Positions 15,311 to 24,528 of a DNA stretch of 64,000 nucleotides are shown piece by piece. Source of the stretch: a bacterium (GTDB lineage: Bacteria > SAR324 > XYD2-FULL-50-16); the NCBI GenBank assembly GCA_018829445.1, contig JAHJTV010000093.1, positions 1 through 64,000 of the forward strand, written 5' to 3'. Made by a program: the position numbers and the translations under genes. The number at the start of each line of letters is the position of its first letter. Within the stretch, counting starts at the first letter, position 1. The notes beneath the pieces are model-generated. The model made no database searches, was not told the origin of the DNA, and worked only from the letters and a program-made list of their open reading frames with translations.

Positions 15311-16399
15311 CTACTGTATTAAAGACTTTAACTGCTTTAAAAACGCCTCCATTTGCTCTCGAGTTCCCACGGAAATTCGAATACAACTCTCCAGTTGTTT
15401 TGTAGCAAAATACCTGATTAAAACTCCTTTTTTTTCCAATTCCACTGCCAGTGTAGAAGCTCTGTAATTTCTGACTTCACAAAGTATAAAATTTGATTGG
15501 GATGGATGAACAGTTAATTGTTTAAACTCCCTTAATCTATCCTGGCTCCATTCCCGAACCTGAATGATGGTATCGACCTGCTCCTGATAGTAAGGCAGAT
15601 TATCCAGGCAAGTTTTTAAAGCTGCTTCAGCAGCAACATTGACACTAAAAGGTGGTTTTATTTTCATCAAGGCATCTATCAGATTGCTAGATGCGATTCC
15701 ATAACCCACTCTAAGCCCTGCTAACCCAAAACATTTGGAAAAAGTCCGCAGTACAATCAGGTTTTGGTGCTGCCTTACTTTATCTTTGAAACTAATTTTT
15801 GAGAATTCATAGTACGCCTCATCCACCATTACAATTATGTCCCTACCTAAAAAATAATCCAAAACCTCTTCTTCCAATAGGTTCCCGGACGGGTTGTTTG
15901 GAGAGCATAAAATCACTAGTTTACAGCCTTGCAGGTCAATTTTTCTGACCTTATTCATATCAATAGAATAATCCGACTCCCGCGGAATTGTAAGAAACTG
16001 TCCTTTATTAAGGGCAACAACATGAGAATAATATGAAAAGGTGGGTGTAAAACCAAGAACCTTTTCTCCCTGTTCCAGAACCAATCTGCAGACAATATCA
16101 ATAATCTCATCAGCTCCTGTACCTGCGATAATCATGTCCGCATTGACACCAGCATATTTCGCAATGGATTCTCTGAGCTGAACCTGTGCTGGATCAGGGT
16201 AGATGTGATAATAGCGTACAGCTGATAATGCTTTGATAACGGCCGGAGAAGTGCCAAAGGGGTTCTCATTGGCATCGAGTTTTATAATACTATCCTCATT
16301 CAGGCCAAGGCGTTTGGCGATCTGGTCAGGTGGTTCGATTGGTGAATATGGGGTCATATTCAATGCCGATTTACAAAATAACTGTTCAATTGGTTTCAT
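15311..16399 (-). CDS. hisC: histidinol-phosphate aminotransferase
   Basis: The 362-residue PLP enzyme matches HisC: IIKLDANENPFGTSPAVIKA at the N-terminus, YPDPAQVQLRESIAKY, GTGADEIID, CSPNNPSGNLL, VDEAYYEFS, and the PLP-lysine motif LRTFSKCFGLAGLRVGYG. The C-terminal RISVGTREQMEAFL is also characteristic. It transfers the amino group in the seventh step of histidine synthesis, and some homologues also act on aromatic amino acids. No other his genes lie nearby, so a broader aminotransferase role is possible. Confidence 0.88.
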   Translation of the reverse strand: MKPIEQLFCKSALNMTPYSPIEPPDQIAKRLGLNEDSIIKLDANENPFGTSPAVIKALSAVRYYHIYPDPAQVQLRESIAKYAGVNADMIIAGTGADEIIDIVCRLVLEQGEKVLGFTPTFSYYSHVVALNKGQFLTIPRESDYSIDMNKVRKIDLQGCKLVILCSPNNPSGNLLEEEVLDYFLGRDIIVMVDEAYYEFSKISFKDKVRQHQNLIVLRTFSKCFGLAGLRVGYGIASSNLIDALMKIKPPFSVNVAAEAALKTCLDNLPYYQEQVDTIIQVREWSQDRLREFKQLTVHPSQSNFILCEVRNYRASTLAVELEKKGVLIRYFATKQLESCIRISVGTREQMEAFLKQLKSLIQ

Positions 16400-16702
16400 T
16401 TTTTCTATGGAATAGTGATCTTTTATGGGAAATATATCTTTATTAGTATAAAAATTACAGGCAGTTGTATGGCGATTATAATTGTTTTATATTGCTTCTG
16501 GTTTCTGAAAAGCCTGAGGCAATTCATTAAAAAAAACAAAAGAATTCTTGCAATTATTAATAAGTTAGCATAAGAATGAAGTGAATCAATAATCAAGTAA
16601 CATTTAACAGGTTTTTGATACTATCTCAATATTTTGTCATTTTCTCGATGCAGGTAAAGTGCAGATCGAGATCTCACTTTGGATATTGAATTTAGGAGAA
16701 TC
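16400..16702. other. divergent intergenic region
   Basis: About 300 A/T-rich bases between hisC (leftward) and the RNA-binding protein gene (rightward). It must hold both promoters. An 8-base palindrome GAGATCTC lies near 16668. No coding frame or RNA gene is recognised. Confidence 0.4.
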
Positions 16703-17017
16703 GTGGATAATGTTAGAGTTTATGTCGGAAATCTGCCTTTTAAAACGACTGATGAGGAATTGCGTAAGCTATTCGATACGTTTGGAAAGGTTGTATCAGC
16801 CGATGTAATTCGATATCGAGAATCAGGACGATCCAAAGGATATGCTTTCGTAGTAATCGATGAAGAAGGGGCTCAAAACTCAATTGCTCAATTAAACGAC
16901 AATGAATATGAGAACAGGGTTCTGAAAGTTCGAGTTGCTAAACCTCGTGAGAACTATCCTAGAGACAACAAAAAAAAGAATCAGAATGTAAAATCGATAC
17001 GTTTGGGCATTGATTAA
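16703..17017 (+). CDS. RRM-type RNA-binding protein
   Basis: This 104-residue protein is a single RNA-recognition motif plus a basic tail. RNP2 is VYVGNL and RNP1 is KGYAFVVI; between them lie KTTDEELRKLFDTFGKVVSA and VIRYRESGRS, as in bacterial glycine-rich RRM proteins. The tail (PRENYPRDNKKKNQNVKSIR) is basic and should add RNA affinity. A GTG start at 16703 is preferred because AGGAG lies just upstream and it starts directly before the domain; a TTG at 16679 is less likely. Such proteins are often cold- or stress-induced in bacteria. Confidence 0.85.
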   Translation: MDNVRVYVGNLPFKTTDEELRKLFDTFGKVVSADVIRYRESGRSKGYAFVVIDEEGAQNSIAQLNDNEYENRVLKVRVAKPRENYPRDNKKKNQNVKSIRLGID

Positions 17018-17186
17018 GTTGAAGCCTTCTCCAGGAAATCTAAAGCCGACACATTAGTTCTTTGGTAATTTTTAATCACAGACCAAAACTGTTTCTTACA
17101 TTATGATTTTAAGAGGTGTTGCATCGCCCCTTGATGTGACCTTTAAGAGTATTCTAGTATTTTCCTGGTCGCCTTGAATTATAAAA

Positions 17187-17348
17187 ATCGGAATTCAATT
17201 GGCCCTTCTCCGTTTTCCATACCATCTCTATGATCGGGATACAATTCACCTGGTCTGGCAAAGGAATCATTCTCGTCCCGATCTTTCAATTGATGCTTTA
17301 CAGGCTATCAAAAATAGTAATGGACCGAAAATGCAGGAAAGGAGCTAA
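17187..17348 (+). pseudogene. short coding-like remnant
   Basis: The frame reads IGIQLALLRFPYHLYDRDTI then HLVWQRNHSRPDLSIDALQA and ends at TAA 17346-17348. There is no start codon. The P-Y/HLVW-R/DP-like pattern vaguely recalls the C-terminal end of LysR-type regulators. It overlaps the 3' end of the leftward beta-barrel gene. Probably a decayed gene end or chance. Confidence 0.2.
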
Positions 17349-18183
17349 TTGAAAGATCAGATGATTTGTATTCATCCGCAGTTTTTGTACTATAGCCGAT
17401 TTCACCGGAAAATCCAAAATTGGGAAGGGAATTAAAAAACATCTCCGCACCCACAAAGACGCCATAACCGGTACCGGAGCCGTCAATACCGTTTGAATCA
17501 TCTTTTACCTGCATATACCCGATCGAACCGCCATAATAGAGTACAATATTCTGAACGGTCTTGAATGTTTTCCCCATTCTATAATCAAGGGCTAAGAGCT
17601 GAAGCTTATCTCCGTTATATGAAGCATTCCCGTATGCCAGTAAGATATTCCCAAACAGAGATTTACTGATAAAGAATTTGTAACTGATCTGGTTACTGGT
17701 GTACGTTGTCATACCGGCTGATGTATCCAATGTTGATCGCCGTTGAACATATCCGATCGCATCTCTTTGGTTAAGTTCAATGTGCGATTTGCCGGTTGTT
17801 AGGAAGTTTACACTTGATATGGGTATCTGAAGAACACCGTATCCTTCCGGAGATTCTATTGTTAAAAACTCATTTGTGAATTGGGTAATTATTCCTTCTA
17901 TTATCTCACCATTTTTAAGGTACAAAATGAACTTATTGCTGGTCTCATCCTTCTGTTGATATTTTTGAGGAGTGCTTAGATAATCAACCAGTCTAATTCT
18001 TGAGGTAGGAATCTCTTTTGTTTCAGTTTCTGTTTCAACGACAATAGCTTCTTTAGTATACTGGGTAATTTTCCCCTGGATTATTTCATCATCCACTAAA
18101 ATGATTATTTCTGCGCTTACCGTTATGCAAAATATTCCCAAGATAAATAGAGCAAAAATTATTATTTTTGATAAAGTTTTCAT
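17308..18183 (-). CDS. predicted outer-membrane beta-barrel protein
   Basis: The 291-residue protein has a signal peptide (MKTLSKIIIFALFILGIFCI, cleavage near VSA). Two similar N-terminal segments follow: IIILVDDEIIQGKITQYTKE and FILYLKNGEIIEGIITQFTN. They look like a duplicated small beta domain. The C-terminal ~150 residues alternate polar and aromatic residues in beta-strand rhythm and end in SVHYYF; the terminal Phe is the outer-membrane insertion signal of beta-barrels. A role as a small porin-like or structural protein is inferred. It is divergent from cmk. Confidence 0.7.
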   Translation of the reverse strand: MKTLSKIIIFALFILGIFCITVSAEIIILVDDEIIQGKITQYTKEAIVVETETETKEIPTSRIRLVDYLSTPQKYQQKDETSNKFILYLKNGEIIEGIITQFTNEFLTIESPEGYGVLQIPISSVNFLTTGKSHIELNQRDAIGYVQRRSTLDTSAGMTTYTSNQISYKFFISKSLFGNILLAYGNASYNGDKLQLLALDYRMGKTFKTVQNIVLYYGGSIGYMQVKDDSNGIDGSGTGYGVFVGAEMFFNSLPNFGFSGEIGYSTKTADEYKSSDLSISSFPAFSVHYYF

Positions 18184-18558
18184 ATAGTTAGCCCTTTATA
18201 GATATTGGTGTAGATAATTCGTTTTAATGAAAATGCAAATTGAACACCACTCCGGGATTTAAAACCAATCAATCCAAATAGCTGCTCTTTTAAAATAGGG
18301 TATATGCCTAATAAAAAGGTACGGAAAGCCAGCCTGTTAAAAAGAAATTGCTGATCTCTGCTGATAAATAGACTTCATTTTGTTTTTATCGGATATGTTG
18401 AATTTCTTTTGATTACCACCTTATTAATCTCAGACATTGCCAATTCCTTTCCAACCTTATAATCTTAAAAACCATATCGTGAAAGCTAACTTAAAAAACA
18501 TTAAAGCTGAGACTATCAATATAGAAGTTTTTGCCCCATTTTAATTATTAGATATATT
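18184..18558. other. divergent intergenic region
   Basis: About 375 A/T-rich bases between the beta-barrel gene and cmk. It should hold both promoters. No coding frame, RNA gene or strong inverted repeat is recognised. Confidence 0.4.
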
Positions 18559-19233
18559 ATGATTATTGCGATCGACGGACCTGCCGGATCTGGGAAAAGT
18601 ACAATCGCCAAGCTATTGGCAAAAAAACTTAACACTGAGTACATTGATTCCGGTGCAATCTATCGCACCATCACCCTATTTGGAATTCAGACTTTTGCTG
18701 AAGGCTGTGAAGGCAATGAATCACGAATCTTTGAACTGCTCAAAGACAATCCTGAAACCATAAAAATATCATACGAGGATCACACTCAAATTATGTGGCT
18801 TAATAATGAAAATGTTTCTCAGAAAATTCGTGATCCCAAAGTTACTGTGCAGGTGAAATACATTGCAGATCACCAAAATTGCCGGGAACTGGTAAATCAA
18901 AGCATTAGAAAAACAGCTGAAAAATATTCTGTTGTGATTGATGGCAGGGACATTGGAACCATTGTCTTTCCCAAAACTCCCTATAAGTTCTACTTGGATG
19001 CTAAACCTGTTATCAGGGCTGAACGGAGAGCAAAAGAGTACAGTATTCCTCTTGATAGTCCGGGATTTGAACAACTGGTAAAGAGTATTAATACAAGGGA
19101 TAAAGAAGACAAGGAGCGAAAAATTGCTCCCCTGAGAAAAGCTTCTGATGCGTTGCTTATCGATACTTCAGGGTTGGATATCGAAGGAGTTCTGAAAGAG
19201 ATATTACCTCACATACAACCATTGAAAAGTTGA
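18559..19233 (+). CDS. cmk: cytidylate kinase
   Basis: The 224-residue protein is a cytidylate kinase. IIAIDGPAGSGKSTIAKLLA is the P-loop, LNTEYIDSGAIYRTITLFGI is the CMP-binding segment, and VVIDGRDIGTIVFPKTPYKF with RAERRAKEY is typical of Cmk. It phosphorylates CMP and dCMP to the diphosphates using ATP. Length is normal. The ribosome-binding site is weak. It stands alone rather than beside rpsA as in many bacteria. Confidence 0.93.
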   Translation: MIIAIDGPAGSGKSTIAKLLAKKLNTEYIDSGAIYRTITLFGIQTFAEGCEGNESRIFELLKDNPETIKISYEDHTQIMWLNNENVSQKIRDPKVTVQVKYIADHQNCRELVNQSIRKTAEKYSVVIDGRDIGTIVFPKTPYKFYLDAKPVIRAERRAKEYSIPLDSPGFEQLVKSINTRDKEDKERKIAPLRKASDALLIDTSGLDIEGVLKEILPHIQPLKS

Positions 19234-19294
19234 AAGTTGCTGATCGATAAATGGTTACTCAGATTGCCCGCATAATCTTTTTAAAATGAGTTTC

Positions 19295-19771
19295 CTATAG
19301 TTGGGATGTTTCAGGAAATTGGATATTGTACTCCTTTAACAAAGCATCGGGATTGATTACAAAGATATTTTTCCTTTTAAAGCGTCGGACAAATTGAAAG
19401 ACAGGTTTGGGGAGTTGTGGTGGGAAATTTTTTACCACATCCGGCTCGATCCTTTTGGGTTCTGCTCTTTTATCGTTTATGTGCATGTAAAAATCATTCA
19501 TTAACAATCCAAAGGCAGGAGAGTCCGGTTGGTTTCGGATAAACAGAATACTCTTCTGACTGAATTTTATCTTGCCAAAACCGAACAACTCCATCGGATG
19601 GATAAAATATCCGGATTCGCCAGTATCCGTTGCTTCAAATTTCCATAAATTCGGGTGTTGCTCATCCTGGCAAATAATTACATGATTAAGTGACAGGTAT
19701 TTGTCAAACTCACCAGATAGTATTCCAAAAAGGTAGGTCTGCTCTCGAAATACAAATAGTCTACTGCTCAT
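19295..19771 (-). CDS. small protein, possibly CheW-like
   Basis: The 158-residue protein has no signal peptide or membrane segment. It starts MSSRLFVFREQTYLFGILSG. The middle FGLLMNDFYMHINDKRAEPK and the end KRKNIFVINPDALLKEY follow the order of strands in CheW-like domains (a V-x-L-L-V-D-x-V segment and a final I-L-L-D-x-D-x-L-L segment). If so it would be a scaffold or adaptor for a chemotaxis-type kinase, but no chemotaxis genes adjoin it. The match is weak. Confidence 0.4.
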   Translation of the reverse strand: MSSRLFVFREQTYLFGILSGEFDKYLSLNHVIICQDEQHPNLWKFEATDTGESGYFIHPMELFGFGKIKFSQKSILFIRNQPDSPAFGLLMNDFYMHINDKRAEPKRIEPDVVKNFPPQLPKPVFQFVRRFKRKNIFVINPDALLKEYNIQFPETSQL

Positions 19772-20138
19772 TGGTAAAAATGTTGTTTATGAATGATAAG
19801 ATAATTATTTCTGATTGATAATTGAGGGTACTGTTTCATGCTCCATTTGTCTAACTATATGAGCCATAATCAACTCAATGGTTGATCTATTTCTTATCAG
19901 CTAGTACGATCATCCCTTTATTGCTTGTTTTGGTTTTTTTATCGTTATTTTAATTCAGGTTTATCACCCCGTTGAAACAGCATGCCTGGTGTTAATGTGA
20001 TATTTTCCATCATCTGAACATAAACCTGCTCAATCGCGCAATTATACAATAACTGGCTGAGATTCATATATAAATCTGCTCTTACTGGTTGCATGTTTAA
20101 GGATTATATACCTACTCTCTAACCCGATAGGAATTATT
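19772..20138. other. intergenic region with possible tiny gene
   Basis: About 370 bases between the CheW-like gene (leftward) and the HEAT-repeat gene (rightward). Its main content is the 49-codon leftward frame at 19945-20094, described separately. The promoter of the HEAT-dxs operon must lie near 20090-20130. Confidence 0.4.
19945..20094 (-). CDS. possible 49-residue protein
   Basis: An ATG at 20094 opens a frame encoding MQPVRADLYMNLSQLLYNCA, IEQVYVQMMENITLTPGMLF and QRGDKPELK. The composition is balanced and protein-like, unlike the A/T-rich surroundings. The ribosome-binding site is poor for both the first and the second ATG. No family is recognised. It could be a small gene or the end of a decayed one. 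Confidence 0.3.
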   Translation of the reverse strand: MQPVRADLYMNLSQLLYNCAIEQVYVQMMENITLTPGMLFQRGDKPELK

Positions 20139-20768
20139 ATGTTAAAGGATGAACAACTGACATTACTGGATAAATTGCGATTTGGCGACACTGCTGCGGA
20201 GAGGAGTCAGGCTTTAAAAGACTTGATGCTGATTGAAGTGGAAGGGAAATTTGAAAAGGATGATTTGTTAATCCTTTTGGAAGAAAATGATTCCGTTACT
20301 CAATCCTATGCCATTGGAGCAATTGGAAGGCTAAAAACCAACGAGGCTATCCCCAGACTTAAACAGCTGTTCATGAATTCCAATGATCCCCTGATTCTGC
20401 CCACTCTTTTGGAGACATTTGCTAAACTGGGTTCAAACCAGTTTGTTGAAATTGTGGTAAAACGACTGCGAGAGTTCGCTGCGAAAAGTAGTCATGACAA
20501 CTCCACCAACGATCCCTTTTTATTAGATCAGGTTGCTATTCCTTCTTTGAAGTATTTTCAAGTGGCAGGTGAGAAAAACATTAAAGATGCAATTGGCTGT
20601 TTTCTGTCAGATTCAAATCCGACCCTGAGATGGCATACTTTAGTGACTTTTGATAAGCTGGGTATAGATATTAGCGATGGTGAATTAATAACAATTGAGG
20701 AACAGGACAAATACGCTTTGGTCAGGGAACAAGCAGCTATCATGTTAGAAAAAAGAACCAGAAAATAG
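20139..20768 (+). CDS. HEAT-repeat protein
   Basis: The 209-residue protein is built of helical HEAT-type repeats. Examples are SVTQSYAIGAIGRLKTNEAI then PRLKQLFMNSNDPLILPTLL, and near the end LRWHTLVTFDKLGIDISDGE then ALVREQAAIMLEKR. Such repeats mediate protein-protein contacts. There is no enzyme motif, signal or membrane segment. AGGA lies upstream of the ATG. The stop is 15 bases before the dxs start, so the two genes are cotranscribed; the functional link with isoprenoid synthesis is unknown. Confidence 0.75.
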   Translation: MLKDEQLTLLDKLRFGDTAAERSQALKDLMLIEVEGKFEKDDLLILLEENDSVTQSYAIGAIGRLKTNEAIPRLKQLFMNSNDPLILPTLLETFAKLGSNQFVEIVVKRLREFAAKSSHDNSTNDPFLLDQVAIPSLKYFQVAGEKNIKDAIGCFLSDSNPTLRWHTLVTFDKLGIDISDGELITIEEQDKYALVREQAAIMLEKRTRK

Positions 20769-20783
20769 AATATCAGAGGCGAG

Positions 20784-22664
20784 GTGCTAGAAAAAATTAA
20801 ATGCAGTGATGATGTTCAACAGCTTTCTTTTGCTGATCTGCAAATCTTGGCGGATGATTGTCGAAAGCATATTCTCGAAGTTGTCAGTCAATCCGGTGGG
20901 CATTTGGCGTCTTCTCTTGGAGCTGTGGAATTAACAATCGCATTGGCCAAGATTTTTGATTTTGAAAAAGACAAGATCATCTTTGATGTTGGGCATCAGA
21001 CATATACCTATAAGATATTGACTGGCAGAAAGGACAAGTTAAGTGGACTGGGTAAAAAAGGGGGCATTTCAAAATTTCTATCCCGCTTTGAATCCAAGTA
21101 TGATCATTTCGGGGCTGGACATGCTTCAACCTCAATATCCGCCTCCTTGGGAATCAGCAAAGCCAGAACCCTCAATGAAGATGATTTTAAAACTATCGCA
21201 GTCATCGGTGATGGCGCCATGACAGGCGGTTTGTCCTATGAAGCATTAAATCATGCAGGTCATTTGGACGAAAATATAATTGTTATCCTCAATGATAATG
21301 AAATGAGTATTGACGCCAATGTGGGCGCTCTATCCAGGACTATTCTCAATATCTCATCCTCAAAATCGTTCAATATTTTACGTGCTGAGATTATCAGGCA
21401 AATCAGAGAACATAAGCTGCCTTTAGCTGTTAGCAACACGTTGGACAAGGTAAATGATTCCATGATGGCCTTTTTTACCAAGGGTATCTGGTTTGAGAAG
21501 TTTAATTTCAGGTACTTTGGGCGTGTTGATGGTCATAACATCAAGACACTGGTCTCTTTTTTCAAACTGATCAAAGATTTAAGGGGACCTATTCTTCTCC
21601 ATGTGGTGACTCAGAAAGGAAAAGGGTACTCCTTTGCCGAAGTTGATCCAATGGCCTATCACGGAGTGGGTCCGTTTGATTTAAAGACCGGTAAATCTTT
21701 GAAGAAAAAAGATGTTGCCAAAAGTTATACCGCTATTTGGAGTGAAAGTTTCTCACAGGTGATGGCAAAAGATGAGAAAGTGGTGGGGATCAGTGCTGCC
21801 ATGCTCAACAACACCGGACTCGCTTCAATTAAGGAAAAATACCCCCATCGGGTTTTTGATGTTGGAATCGCCGAAGGACATGCCGTAACATTTGCCGGGG
21901 GAATGGCGACTCAAAACATCAAGCCATTTGTTGTTATCTATTCGACTTTTCTGCAAAGAGCTTTCGATCACATCGTCCATGATATTGCCCGTCAGGATTT
22001 ACCGGTAAGATTTATACTGGATCGGGGAGGATTTGTCGGTCCGGACGGAGCGACACATAATGGTGTAATGGATTTGACCTATTTACGTATGATTCCGCAA
22101 ATGGTCATCATGGCTCCGAAAAATGGCTGTGAATTGCAGTCCATGGTTAATTTGGCACACCAATACGATAAAGGTCCGATTGCCATCAGGTTTCCTCGTG
22201 GAAAATCCGATCAATATCATGATCTTGCACTGAACGATATCCCCGCATTAGAAATAGGCAAAGGCGAGTTGATTCAATCCGGAAACCAGGTTTTGCTGAT
22301 AGCTATTGGCTCCATGGTGGAAACGGCCGGGAAGGTAGCTGAAAAACTGCAGGAAAAGGGGGTGTCTGTTGGAGTCATCAATGCCCGCTTTGTTAAACCT
22401 CTGGATCAGGATTTGATTTTGCAGGAAACAGCAAAAGTCAAATGTATTGCCACCCTTGAAGAAAATGTCAAAATAGGAGGATTTGGAAGTGGGATATTGG
22501 AACTACTGGCAGAGAGAACAGTATTAAAACCCACCATTCAGTTCGGTATTCCGGACTGGTTTATCCGCTACGCTTCAAGAGAGGATCAATTGGAAATGGC
22601 CGGGCTGGATACCGAGTCAGTTGTCGAAAAATTATTGAGCTTTTACAATGGTCTGCAACAATAG
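20784..22664 (+). CDS. dxs: 1-deoxy-D-xylulose-5-phosphate synthase
   Basis: The 626-residue thiamine-diphosphate enzyme makes DXP from pyruvate and glyceraldehyde-3-phosphate, the first step of the MEP isoprenoid pathway. Visible motifs are SQSGGHLASSLGAVELTIAL, IIFDVGHQTYTYKILTGR, the ThDP motif GDGAMTGG...NDN, and in the second half FDVGIAEGHAVTFAGGMA and LDRGGFVGPDGATHNGVMDL. Length is normal. The start is GTG (20784) with GAGGCGAG before it. It follows the HEAT gene in an operon and ends in a 12-base perfect hairpin. Confidence 0.95.
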   Translation: MLEKIKCSDDVQQLSFADLQILADDCRKHILEVVSQSGGHLASSLGAVELTIALAKIFDFEKDKIIFDVGHQTYTYKILTGRKDKLSGLGKKGGISKFLSRFESKYDHFGAGHASTSISASLGISKARTLNEDDFKTIAVIGDGAMTGGLSYEALNHAGHLDENIIVILNDNEMSIDANVGALSRTILNISSSKSFNILRAEIIRQIREHKLPLAVSNTLDKVNDSMMAFFTKGIWFEKFNFRYFGRVDGHNIKTLVSFFKLIKDLRGPILLHVVTQKGKGYSFAEVDPMAYHGVGPFDLKTGKSLKKKDVAKSYTAIWSESFSQVMAKDEKVVGISAAMLNNTGLASIKEKYPHRVFDVGIAEGHAVTFAGGMATQNIKPFVVIYSTFLQRAFDHIVHDIARQDLPVRFILDRGGFVGPDGATHNGVMDLTYLRMIPQMVIMAPKNGCELQSMVNLAHQYDKGPIAIRFPRGKSDQYHDLALNDIPALEIGKGELIQSGNQVLLIAIGSMVETAGKVAEKLQEKGVSVGVINARFVKPLDQDLILQETAKVKCIATLEENVKIGGFGSGILELLAERTVLKPTIQFGIPDWFIRYASREDQLEMAGLDTESVVEKLLSFYNGLQQ

Positions 22665-22675
22665 CAGACCATTGT
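22645..22675. terminator. bidirectional terminator between dxs and amidase
   Basis: ACAATGGTCTGC (22645-22656) and GCAGACCATTGT (22664-22675) form a perfect 12-base stem with a seven-base loop, followed by ATTTATA. It overlaps the dxs stop codon and ends two bases before the stop of the convergent amidase gene, so it can serve both genes. Confidence 0.8.
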
Positions 22676-22677
22676 AT

Positions 22678-24147
22678 TTATAGGCAGCGAGGAGGTGGTG
22701 TGAATCCCCCGACCAGATTCTTGAGTAAATATGCGAATTTTATCGAGGTTTTGTCTTCGAGATAGGGTGCAACTATTTGTAATCCTATGGGCAACCCCTG
22801 TGAAGAGATTCCAATTGGAGCAATGGTTGATGGCAAATAAACTGCCGTTGTTAACCCCGCCCAACCCATGAGATTGGCATAGGGGTAGGTTTTGCCATTA
22901 ACTTCTATCGTTCGCTCAAACCAGGGACCATGGTCATGAGTAAAAGCCGTTACCGGTGTTACCGGACATAACATAATATCAAATTCTTCAAAGTATTCCG
23001 CCCATTTCTGTCGCACCAGTTGCCTTTCAGCATCCACCATCAGCCAGTCCCTGTGTCGCTGAATCGCTCCCTTGATCTGTCTTGTCTGGTATTCTTCAGC
23101 ATCGTTTCCCATTTCACTCTCTTTGGCAATCCACTTCTGAAAAACCTTTGGTGGCGCTGACATACCCATAACCGCATTTAGAAGCGAGGCAAACAGATCA
23201 AACGCCTTTTTAAAATCCACCTGAGGATGTTTCTCTTCTACCTTAACACCGGCATTGGACAGGGCATCAACCACCCTCCTGATTCTTTCAAGAATCCTTG
23301 TATCTACAGGGCATGCAGGATCATCAATCCACAATCCTATTTTAAAATCGGAAAGTTTTGTTTTCCTGGCTGGAGGAAGTTTAATTGACCAACCTTTACG
23401 ATCACACGCTTCCGGCTGCACAATCAGATCCATCAGCAAATCCAGATCTTCAGGCGCACGCGTAATCGGACCGTTTACTGCAATATCCACATTTAAAATA
23501 TAATCACCTGTAAAAATTCCTGGAGGAGGAGGAACCATTCCCCTGTCCGGAACAATTCCGTAAGAGGGCTTATGACCAAAAACACCGCAGAAATTGGAAG
23601 GGTGTCGTATTGATCCTCCAATATCATTTCCCATGTCAAAAGTTGTCATTCCTGCTGCTACTGCAGCTGCAGATCCTCCTGATGAACCACCCGGGGTTTT
23701 TGTAAGATCCCAGGGATTATTGGTTTGGCCGAACAGCTCGTTGTACGTTTGGAAATCCTCTGCAAATCTGGGGAGATTGGTTTTGGCAAATACAATAGCA
23801 CCCGCCTTAACTAAAGACGCTACAATGTCTGCGTTTTTGCGGGGAATATACCCTTTAAAATCTGTAGAACCTGCAGTACATGTCATACCGGAAACCTCAA
23901 GGTTGTCCTTTATGGAAATCGGAACTCCATGGAGCTGTCCCCTCAGATTTCCTTTTGCCAGCTCCTTATCGGCTTTGTGTGCCTCTTCCAGGGCGGCATC
24001 AAAATCAGTTGTAACAATGGCATTGATATCAGGATTTAATCGCTCAATTCGTTCCTTATATAGTTCCAGCATTTCACTGGATTGTACGGATTTGTTCTGT
24101 ATTGCTTTTGCTATTTCACAAGTGGATTGAAAATGCAGGTCTGTCAT
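22678..24147 (-). CDS. amidase signature-family hydrolase
   Basis: The 489-residue protein has the amidase signature. Lys80 in GVPISIKDNLEV, the glycine/serine-rich stretch TPGGSSGGSAAAVAAG (cis-Ser about 155) and Ser179 in DIGGSIRHPSNFCGVFG form the Ser-cisSer-Lys triad. It hydrolyses a carboxylic amide. GatA is possible, but no gatB or gatC adjoins it, and the long C-terminal part ending GGFTPPPRCL resembles general amidases. The start has GGAGAATCACC upstream. It is divergent from cysM. Confidence 0.85.
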   Translation of the reverse strand: MTDLHFQSTCEIAKAIQNKSVQSSEMLELYKERIERLNPDINAIVTTDFDAALEEAHKADKELAKGNLRGQLHGVPISIKDNLEVSGMTCTAGSTDFKGYIPRKNADIVASLVKAGAIVFAKTNLPRFAEDFQTYNELFGQTNNPWDLTKTPGGSSGGSAAAVAAGMTTFDMGNDIGGSIRHPSNFCGVFGHKPSYGIVPDRGMVPPPPGIFTGDYILNVDIAVNGPITRAPEDLDLLMDLIVQPEACDRKGWSIKLPPARKTKLSDFKIGLWIDDPACPVDTRILERIRRVVDALSNAGVKVEEKHPQVDFKKAFDLFASLLNAVMGMSAPPKVFQKWIAKESEMGNDAEEYQTRQIKGAIQRHRDWLMVDAERQLVRQKWAEYFEEFDIMLCPVTPVTAFTHDHGPWFERTIEVNGKTYPYANLMGWAGLTTAVYLPSTIAPIGISSQGLPIGLQIVAPYLEDKTSIKFAYLLKNLVGGFTPPPRCL

Positions 24148-24528
24148 GGTGATTCTCCTGTACTCTCTTGGGAATGGGTCTCCTAGACCTCAGAACGGGG
24201 GGAGCATGATAAAAGTGTAATGATAACAAAATGATTAAAATTAAAACAAATAGCCATGGGTGTCAAGATCAAAGCTGTAAACCCTCAGGGCAATCGAACA
24301 AAAACCCTTGCAAGTTCCCTTTTTTTCATCAGACAAACCGGATAAAAAGTTCCCTATTTGATTGACCAGGATCGTCCTTTAATCTCAAGTTTGTATGAAC
24401 TTAACAGTCATAGATGGCGTAGAATAACCGGAATAATATATCTGTGGTCTAATACAAAATCTGAACGCCGACAATCAATCCATGGTGAAAATTGGCAAAA
24501 AAAAGATGCAGACAGGGAGCAAAAAAAG
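24148..24528. other. divergent intergenic region
   Basis: About 380 bases between the amidase and cysteine synthase genes. An open frame upstream of cysM from TTG 24358 lacks family resemblance and was not used. Promoters for both genes are expected here; no RNA element is recognised. Confidence 0.4.

Noticed and set aside
24358..24528. N-terminal extension of cysteine synthase from a TTG codon
   Set aside because: The 57 extra residues are unlike the family, and the ATG at 24529 has GGGAG upstream and matches the usual protein start.
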